Below are positions 59,072-64,000 of a stretch of DNA of 64,000 nt, one piece after another. Every line of letters begins with the position of its first letter. Position 1 is the stretch's first letter. A program made the translations under genes and the position numbers. Source of the stretch: PCRC01 sp040384665 (lineage in GTDB: Bacteria; Pseudomonadota; Gammaproteobacteria; Burkholderiales; Burkholderiaceae_C); NCBI GenBank assembly GCA_040384665.1, contig JAZKIY010000010.1, forward strand, positions 62,001 to 126,000, written 5' to 3'. The notes beneath the pieces were generated by a model that was not told where the DNA came from, did not search any database, and saw only the letters and a program-made list of their open reading frames with translations.

Positions 59072-60033
59072 TTCTTGGCGGGGCCCTTCACATCACAGTC
59101 CAGGCTCGCACTGGCCAGCAAACGCACACACAGCGCCGGGTAGTCAATGCCCGCGGCCAGCGCCGACATGGGCACCAGCGAGTGGCTGGTCATGCCGGGG
59201 GCGGTGTTGATTTCCAGCAGATAGGGCGCACGCGTGGCGGCGTCGATCATCACGTCCGCCCGGGCCCAGCTGCGGCAGCCCAGCGTGCGGTAAGCCTTCA
59301 GCACCAGTTGCTGGATGGCGTCTTCTTCACCCGGCGGCAGGCCGCAGGGCACGATGTACTGCGTGTCGTCGTTGAAGTACTTGTTCTGGTAGTCGTAGTT
59401 GCCATCGGGGGCGACGATGCGCACCAGTGGCAGCGCTTCGGCGTCGGCACCGGTGCCCACCACCGGGCAGGTCACCTCGTCACCGGCGATGAACTGTTCG
59501 CACAGCACCAGCGGGTCGTGTTGGGCGGCCAGGGTGTAGGCGGCGGCGCACTGTGCGTCGGTGGTGACCTTGGTCAGCCCGATGGTGGAACCCTCGCGCG
59601 CGGGCTTGACGATCATCGGCGCGCCGATGGCGCCCAGGGCGTGGCGGGTGGCCTCGACGCTGTCCACCTCCAGCCAGGCCGGTGTGGCCAGGCCCTCGGC
59701 ACGCCAGATGCGTTTGGTCATGACCTTGTCCATCGCGATGCTGGACGCCATCACGCCGGAGCCGGTGTAGGGGATGCCCAGCAATTCGAGTGCGCCCTGC
59801 ACCGTGCCGTCTTCGCCAAAGCGGCCGTGCAGCGCAATAAAGCAGCGGTTGAACTGCTCGCGCCGCAGGTCGCCGAGGTCCCGCTCTGCAGGGTCAAAGG
59901 CATGGGCGTCCACGCCCTGCGATTGCAGCGCCTGCAGCACGCCGCGGCCCGACATGAAGGAAATCTCGCGTTCGGCCGACTGGCCGCCCAGCAGCACCGC
60001 CACCTTGCCGAAATTCATGTCCGATTGGCTCAT
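59068..60033 (-). CDS. ddl: D-alanine--D-alanine ligase
   Basis: 321 residues, ATP-grasp enzyme making the D-Ala-D-Ala dipeptide. Motifs: KVAVLLGGQSAEREISFMSG, ALHGRFGEDGTVQGALELLGIPYTGSGV, VKPAREGSTIGLTKV and LLEINTAPGMTSHSLVPM. The start at 60033 (MSQSDMNFGK) lies inside repeat copy 6 and overlaps the murC stop; an internal ATG at 60018 (MNFGKVAV) is closer to the family N-terminus and could be the original start. Confidence 0.96.
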   Translation of the reverse strand: MSQSDMNFGKVAVLLGGQSAEREISFMSGRGVLQALQSQGVDAHAFDPAERDLGDLRREQFNRCFIALHGRFGEDGTVQGALELLGIPYTGSGVMASSIAMDKVMTKRIWRAEGLATPAWLEVDSVEATRHALGAIGAPMIVKPAREGSTIGLTKVTTDAQCAAAYTLAAQHDPLVLCEQFIAGDEVTCPVVGTGADAEALPLVRIVAPDGNYDYQNKYFNDDTQYIVPCGLPPGEEDAIQQLVLKAYRTLGCRSWARADVMIDAATRAPYLLEINTAPGMTSHSLVPMSALAAGIDYPALCVRLLASASLDCDVKGPAKK

Positions 60034-60075
60034 AGCCCTAGTCCTGCCTGTTTGGTTTGCTCTTTAATCAATAGC
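60027..60075 (-). repeat. Dispersed repeat, copy 6, inside the murC/ddl coding overlap
   Basis: On the minus strand: GCTATTGATTAAAGAGCAAA, then CAGGCAGGACTAGGGCTATG, then AGCC. It matches copy 2 at the left end (GCTATTGATTAAA) and core (ACTAGGGCT). Here it is translated: it encodes the last residues of MurC and carries the murC stop and the ddl start. Confidence 0.75.
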
Positions 60076-61475
60076 AATTGTGGTGCCAGATCGATCACTT
60101 TGGCGGGCACACCACCGACCGAGCCTGCGCCCATGCACAACACCACGTCGCCGTCGCGGGCGTTGTCAAAAATCGCCTGCGGCATGGCCTCGATTTCGTC
60201 CACAAACACCGGTTCCAGCTTGCCGGCCACCCGCAGCGCGCGCGCCAGCGAACGGCCGTCGGCGGCCACGATGGGCGCCTCCCCGGCGGCATAGACCTCG
60301 GCCAGCAACAACACGTCCACCAGGCCCAACACCTTGACGAAGTCTTCAAAGCAGTCGCGCGTGCGGGTGTAGCGGTGGGGCTGGAAGGCCAGCACCAGCC
60401 GGCGGCCCGGGAAGGCACCGCGCGCGGCGGCCAGCGTGGCGGCCAGTTCCACCGGGTGGTGGCCGTAGTCGTCCACCACCGTCATGCTGCCGCCACCGGG
60501 CAGCGCCGCTTCGCCATAGCGCTGGAAGCGCCGGCCCACGCCCTTGAAGCTGGCCAGCGCCTGCAGCACCGCCGCGTCAGGGATGTTGAGTTCCACCGCC
60601 ACCGAGATGGCGGCCAGCGCGTTGCGCACGTTGTGCTCGCCAGGCAGGTTGAGCACCACATCGAGGTCGGGCAGGGTCACGCCGTTGCGGCGCTGCACGG
60701 TGAAGTGCATTTGCCCGGCCGCCGCGCGCACGTTCACCGCACGCACCTGCGCCTCGGGCCCGAAGCCGTAACTGGTGATCGGGCAGGTGACCTCGGGGAC
60801 GATCTCGCAGATCGCCGGGTCGTCGGTGCACAGGATGGCGGTGCCGTAGAACGGCATGCGGTGCAGAAAGTCAACGAAGGCCTTCTTCAAATTGTTGAAG
60901 TCGTGGCCGTAGGTCTCCATGTGGTCGGCGTCGATGTTGGTCACCACCGCCATCACCGGCAACAGGTTCAGGAAAGACGCGTCGGACTCGTCGGCCTCGA
61001 CCACGATGTAGTCGCCGCTGCCGAGTTTGGCGTTGGTACCGGCGCTGTTCAGCCGCCCGCCGATCACGAAGGTCGGGTCCAGCCCGGCGGCGGCCAGCAC
61101 GCTGGCCACCAGGCTGGTGGTGGTGGTCTTGCCATGGGTGCCGGCAATCGCAATGCCCTGCTTCAGGCGCATCAGTTCGGCCAGCATCAGCGCCCGCGGC
61201 ACCACCGGGATGCGTTTTTCGCGCGCCACCAGCACCTCGGGGTTGTCGGCCTGCACGGCGGTGGAGGTGACCACCGCGTCGGCGCCCTCGACGTTGGCCG
61301 CCGCATGGCCCACATGGGTCTGGATGCCGAGGCTGGCGAGTCGGCGCAGGGTGCTGCTGTCGGTCAAATCCGAGCCAGAAATCTGGTAGCCAAGGTTGAG
61401 CAGCACTTCGGCAATGCCGCTCATGCCGGAGCCGCCGATGCCAACAAAGTGAATGTGACGAACGGCGTGTTTCAT
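60030..61475 (-). CDS. murC: UDP-N-acetylmuramate--L-alanine ligase
   Basis: 481 residues, adds the first amino acid of the peptidoglycan stem. Motifs: HFVGIGGSGMSGIAEVL, P-loop GTHGKTTTT (112-120), EADESDASFLNL, NIDADHMETYGHD and DDYGHHPVEL. The start at 61475 overlaps the murG stop. The last 15 residues (LLLIKEQTKQAGLGL) are encoded by repeat copy 6 and are not expected to be conserved; the Mur fold itself ends before them (KVIDLA). Confidence 0.97.
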   Translation of the reverse strand: MKHAVRHIHFVGIGGSGMSGIAEVLLNLGYQISGSDLTDSSTLRRLASLGIQTHVGHAAANVEGADAVVTSTAVQADNPEVLVAREKRIPVVPRALMLAELMRLKQGIAIAGTHGKTTTTSLVASVLAAAGLDPTFVIGGRLNSAGTNAKLGSGDYIVVEADESDASFLNLLPVMAVVTNIDADHMETYGHDFNNLKKAFVDFLHRMPFYGTAILCTDDPAICEIVPEVTCPITSYGFGPEAQVRAVNVRAAAGQMHFTVQRRNGVTLPDLDVVLNLPGEHNVRNALAAISVAVELNIPDAAVLQALASFKGVGRRFQRYGEAALPGGGSMTVVDDYGHHPVELAATLAAARGAFPGRRLVLAFQPHRYTRTRDCFEDFVKVLGLVDVLLLAEVYAAGEAPIVAADGRSLARALRVAGKLEPVFVDEIEAMPQAIFDNARDGDVVLCMGAGSVGGVPAKVIDLAPQLLLIKEQTKQAGLGL

Positions 61476-62548
61476 TTCACCAGCACCTCGCAGGCGCGCA
61501 CCATCTCGCGGGTGGCCTGTGTTTTCTGCATGTCTTTGGCTTTCTGTGCGCACGCCAGCAAGGCGGCGCGGTCGGTCTGTGTCAGGAACGCGGCCAGGCG
61601 CTCGGGTGTCAGCTCGGTCTGGGGCACCAGCCAGCCGCCGCCAGCGTCCACCAGGAAGCGGGCGTTGTGGGTCTGGTGGTCGTCCACCGCCGAGGGGAAG
61701 GGCACGAACAGCGCGGCAGCGCCCACGGCGGCGATCTCGGTCACGGTGCTGGCACCAGCGCGGCAGACGACCAGGTCGGCCTCGGCAAAAGCACCGGCGG
61801 TGTCGTCAATGAAAGGGGTGAGTTCGGCGGCCACGCCGGCGGCCTGGTAGTTGGCGCGCAGCGCGTCGATCTGCGTGCTGCCGCTCTGGTGCAGCACATG
61901 GGGCCGTGTGTCGGCGGGCAACAACGCCAAGGCCTGGGGCACGATGTCGTTCAGCGCCTTGGCGCCCAGGCTGCCCCCCACCACCAGCAGCTTGAGTGGA
62001 CCGCCGCGGCCAGCAAAACGCAGCGCGGGTTCGGGCTGGCTCAAAAAGGCCTCGCGCAGCGGGTTGCCGATCCACAGCGCGTTGTTGATGACTTTCGGGA
62101 AAGCGGTGAACACCAGGTCAGCGACCCCGGCCAGCACCTTGTTGGCCATGCCGGCGACCGAGTTCTGTTCGTGCAGCACCAGCGGCTTGCCCAGCAGGGT
62201 GGCCATCATGCCAGCCGGGAAAGTGACGTAGCCGCCAAAGCCGACCACCACATCGGGCTGGACGCGGCGCAGCACCTGGATGCTCTGCCAGAAGGCCTTC
62301 AACAACCGCAGCGGTAAAAACGCCAGCGACACAGCGCCCTTGCCACGCACGCCGGAAAAATCAATGCTCTCGAAAGCGAAGCCGCGCGGCGGAATCAGCG
62401 TGCTTTCCATGCTTGGGCGGCCAGCGCTGCCGCGCCCGCCGAGCCAGTGCACGGTCCAGCCTTGGGCGCGCAATGCGTCGGCCAGGGCCAACCCCGGAAA
62501 GATGTGCCCTCCGGTGCCGCCGGCCATGATGAGTGCGGTGTGGCTCAT
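61472..62548 (-). CDS. murG: Lipid II synthase, GlcNAc transferase MurG
   Basis: 358 residues, GT-B glycosyltransferase that adds GlcNAc to lipid I on the inner face of the membrane. Motifs: MAGGTGGHIFPGLALADAL, VVGFGGYVTFPAG, HEQNSVAGMANKVL, LLVVGGSLGAKALND and the donor site CRAGASTVTEIAAVG. Start 62548 overlaps the ftsW stop (ATGA). Confidence 0.97.
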   Translation of the reverse strand: MSHTALIMAGGTGGHIFPGLALADALRAQGWTVHWLGGRGSAGRPSMESTLIPPRGFAFESIDFSGVRGKGAVSLAFLPLRLLKAFWQSIQVLRRVQPDVVVGFGGYVTFPAGMMATLLGKPLVLHEQNSVAGMANKVLAGVADLVFTAFPKVINNALWIGNPLREAFLSQPEPALRFAGRGGPLKLLVVGGSLGAKALNDIVPQALALLPADTRPHVLHQSGSTQIDALRANYQAAGVAAELTPFIDDTAGAFAEADLVVCRAGASTVTEIAAVGAAALFVPFPSAVDDHQTHNARFLVDAGGGWLVPQTELTPERLAAFLTQTDRAALLACAQKAKDMQKTQATREMVRACEVLVK

Positions 62549-63816
62549 CGCCGGTTCCCCCGCATCAGCTGCCGGTTCTCGAAGTCGATGCGCAGCACCA
62601 CCGCGAGTGCGACCATGTTCATCAGGATGGCGGAGCCGCCGTAGCTCATCAACGGCAGGGTCAGGCCCTTGGTGGGCAGCGCACCGAGGTTCACGCCCAT
62701 GTTGATGAAGGCCTGGAAACCCATCCAGATGCCCACGCCCTGCGCCACCAGGCCGGCGAACACGCGGTCCAGCGCGACCGCCTGGCGGCCGATGTGCATC
62801 AGGCGGCGGGTGAGCCAGAGGAACAGGCCGATCACCACCAACACGCCGACCAGGCCAAACTCCTCGCCAATCACGGCCAGCATGAAGTCGGTGTGGGCTT
62901 CGGGCAGCCAGTGCAGTTTCTCGACGCTGCCGCCGAGGCCAACGCCAAACACCTCGCCACGCCCGATGGCGATGAGCGAGTGCGACAGCTGGTAGCCCTT
63001 GCCGAGCGCGTGCTCGGCGCTCCAGGGGTCGAGGTAGGCAAAAATCCGGTCGCGTCGCCATGGGCTCATCGCGATCATCATGCTGAAGGCCCCCACCAGC
63101 ACGGTGGCAATCAGAAAGAACATGCGGGCGTTGACGCCGCCGAGGAACAGGATGCCCATGGCGATGATGGCAATCACCATGAAGGCGCCCATGTCGGGCT
63201 CGGCCAGCAGCAGCATGCCGGTCACAGCCACCGCAATGCCCATGGGCAGGACGGCGCGGAAGAACTTCTCCTTCACCTCCATCTTGCGCACCATGTAGTC
63301 GGCCGCGTAGATCAGCACCGCGAACTTGGCCAGCTCGGACGGCTGGAAGTTCATGAAGCCGAGCGAGATCCAGCGGCGGGCGCCATTCACACCCTTGCCC
63401 ACGTGCGGGATCAGCACCGCGATCAGCAGCAGCAGCGACAGGATGAACAGCCACGGCGCCCAGCGCTCCCAGACCTTGAGCGGGATCTGGAACGCCACCA
63501 GCGCCGCCAGCATCGCCAGCACCAGCGACAGCAGGTGCCGCCAGACAAAGTGGTGGTGCGCGTAGTTGGCGAACTTGGGGTTGTCTGGCATGGCGATGGT
63601 GGTGGAATAGACCATCACCAGCCCCCACATCAGCAACGCCACCGTGACCCACACCAGCCCCTGATCGAACCCCAGCAGGCGGGCCGGCGTGCTGGGGGTG
63701 CGGGCGAATTCGGTGCCGCCGATGCGCACCGGCAACACGTCGGCTGCGGCGCGCTGCATCCCGCCCAGCAGGCCGCCGAGCCAACCCCACGCCGATGGGC
63801 TGGTGCGCTCGGTCAT
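62545..63816 (-). CDS. ftsW: Divisome SEDS glycosyltransferase FtsW
   Basis: 423 residues, polytopic septal peptidoglycan polymerase. About ten membrane segments after a 50-residue cytoplasmic N-terminus; conserved blocks RRWISLGFMNFQPSELAKFAVLIYAADYMV, AEPDMGAFMVI, EAHTDFMLAVIGEEFGLVG and LMSYGGSAILMNMVAL. A homologue, rodA, is at 44.3 kb. Start 63816 overlaps the murD stop. Confidence 0.97.
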   Translation of the reverse strand: MTERTSPSAWGWLGGLLGGMQRAAADVLPVRIGGTEFARTPSTPARLLGFDQGLVWVTVALLMWGLVMVYSTTIAMPDNPKFANYAHHHFVWRHLLSLVLAMLAALVAFQIPLKVWERWAPWLFILSLLLLIAVLIPHVGKGVNGARRWISLGFMNFQPSELAKFAVLIYAADYMVRKMEVKEKFFRAVLPMGIAVAVTGMLLLAEPDMGAFMVIAIIAMGILFLGGVNARMFFLIATVLVGAFSMMIAMSPWRRDRIFAYLDPWSAEHALGKGYQLSHSLIAIGRGEVFGVGLGGSVEKLHWLPEAHTDFMLAVIGEEFGLVGVLVVIGLFLWLTRRLMHIGRQAVALDRVFAGLVAQGVGIWMGFQAFINMGVNLGALPTKGLTLPLMSYGGSAILMNMVALAVVLRIDFENRQLMRGNRR

Positions 63817-64000
63817 GGCATCTCCGCCAGGTCCACGCCGGCCTCGGCGGCCAGTTCGGCTACCGCCGCGCAGAACACGCGGGCGCGGTGGGCGTAGTCG
63901 TCAAACATGTCAAAGCTGGCACAGGCGGGCGACAGCAGCACCGCGTCACCGGCCTGCGCCAACTGGCTGGCCTGCTGCACCGCCTCTGGCAGTGTGGCGG
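63813..64000 (-). CDS. murD: UDP-N-acetylmuramoylalanine--D-glutamate ligase, C-terminal part
   Basis: The frame runs off the right edge; about 61 C-terminal residues are visible, including LLSPACASFDMFDDYAHRARVF, the characteristic C-terminal motif of MurD. The stop TGA at 63813-63815 overlaps the ftsW start. Position in the dcw order agrees. Confidence 0.93.
   Translation of the reverse strand, partial: ATLPEAVQQASQLAQAGDAVLLSPACASFDMFDDYAHRARVFCAAVAELAAEAGVDLAEMP

Noticed and set aside
1..64000. Prophage, IS elements, integrons or CRISPR arrays
   Set aside because: No transposase, integrase, phage structural gene, or regularly spaced repeat array was seen; all large genes fit a conserved chromosomal background.

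Overview
The window reads as chromosomal DNA of a high-GC betaproteobacterium, most likely Comamonadaceae (Burkholderiales). Evidence: the division/cell-wall cluster runs murD-ftsW-murG-murC-ddl-ftsQ-ftsA-ftsZ-lpxC; PP0621-pilS-pilR-ampD lie in a row; class Ia nrdA/nrdB is followed by a Lys/Ala-rich H1-like protein; accB-accC-prmA-DUF3426 form an operon; and a ~50-65 bp intergenic repeat of a type I associate with comamonads is scattered through the sequence. Most of it is ordinary housekeeping DNA: no prophage, IS element, CRISPR array or rRNA operon was seen.

Layout. 1-11.8 kb: a CALB-like lipoprotein lipase (-), then ubiH-like, dsbC, a photolyase-like protein of odd domain order, an M61 peptidase, a DUF3108 protein and an enoyl-CoA hydratase (+), an ECF sigma/anti-sigma pair (-) and a VWA lipoprotein (+). 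11.8-20.3 kb: tRNA-Met, then a minus-strand fatty-acid oxidation operon (fabG4-type reductase, MaoC hydratase, FadI-like thiolase, long acyl-CoA dehydrogenase, FadH) divergent from a TetR regulator, with TGTACA-type operator candidates between them. 20.4-28.5 kb: miaB, ffh, a CcsA-like protein and PP0621-pilS-pilR-ampD. 28.5-33.8 kb: nrdA and nrdB behind two NrdR-like boxes, then the H1-like protein. 33.8-39.9 kb (-): PfkB kinase, DUF3426, prmA, accC, accB, tlpA and a nucleotidyltransferase-like protein. 40-45.5 kb: mpl (+), aroG with an upstream attenuator, tldD, rodA (-). 45.5-52.9 kb (+): yqiA-like esterase, RNB ribonuclease, TonB-like protein, aroE, mtgA, plsC, a degenerate CdsA homologue, ruvC. 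52.9-54.5 kb: a GlxA-type AraC regulator divergent from an ABM-fold protein, and a 58-residue membrane protein. 54.5-64 kb (-): the dcw cluster, cut at the right edge inside murD.

The most interesting signals are regulatory or structural rather than new gene families. (1) A short leader ORF with the run YFHFYFTF sits before aroG, followed by mutually exclusive antiterminator and terminator hairpins: a textbook layout for Phe/Tyr-sensing ribosome-mediated attenuation. (2) At least six copies of one dispersed repeat lie between genes; one has been absorbed into coding sequence, supplying the last 15 residues of MurC and the start codon of ddl, while others supply stop codons. (3) A photolyase-like protein carries the FAD-binding domain first and what may be the alpha/beta domain second, suggesting circular permutation. 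(4) A bacterial lipoprotein resembles Candida antarctica lipase B, including the Ser/Asp/His triad. (5) A CdsA homologue next to plsC has lost several signature residues.

All assignments come from reading the sequence and family knowledge; no database search was run.
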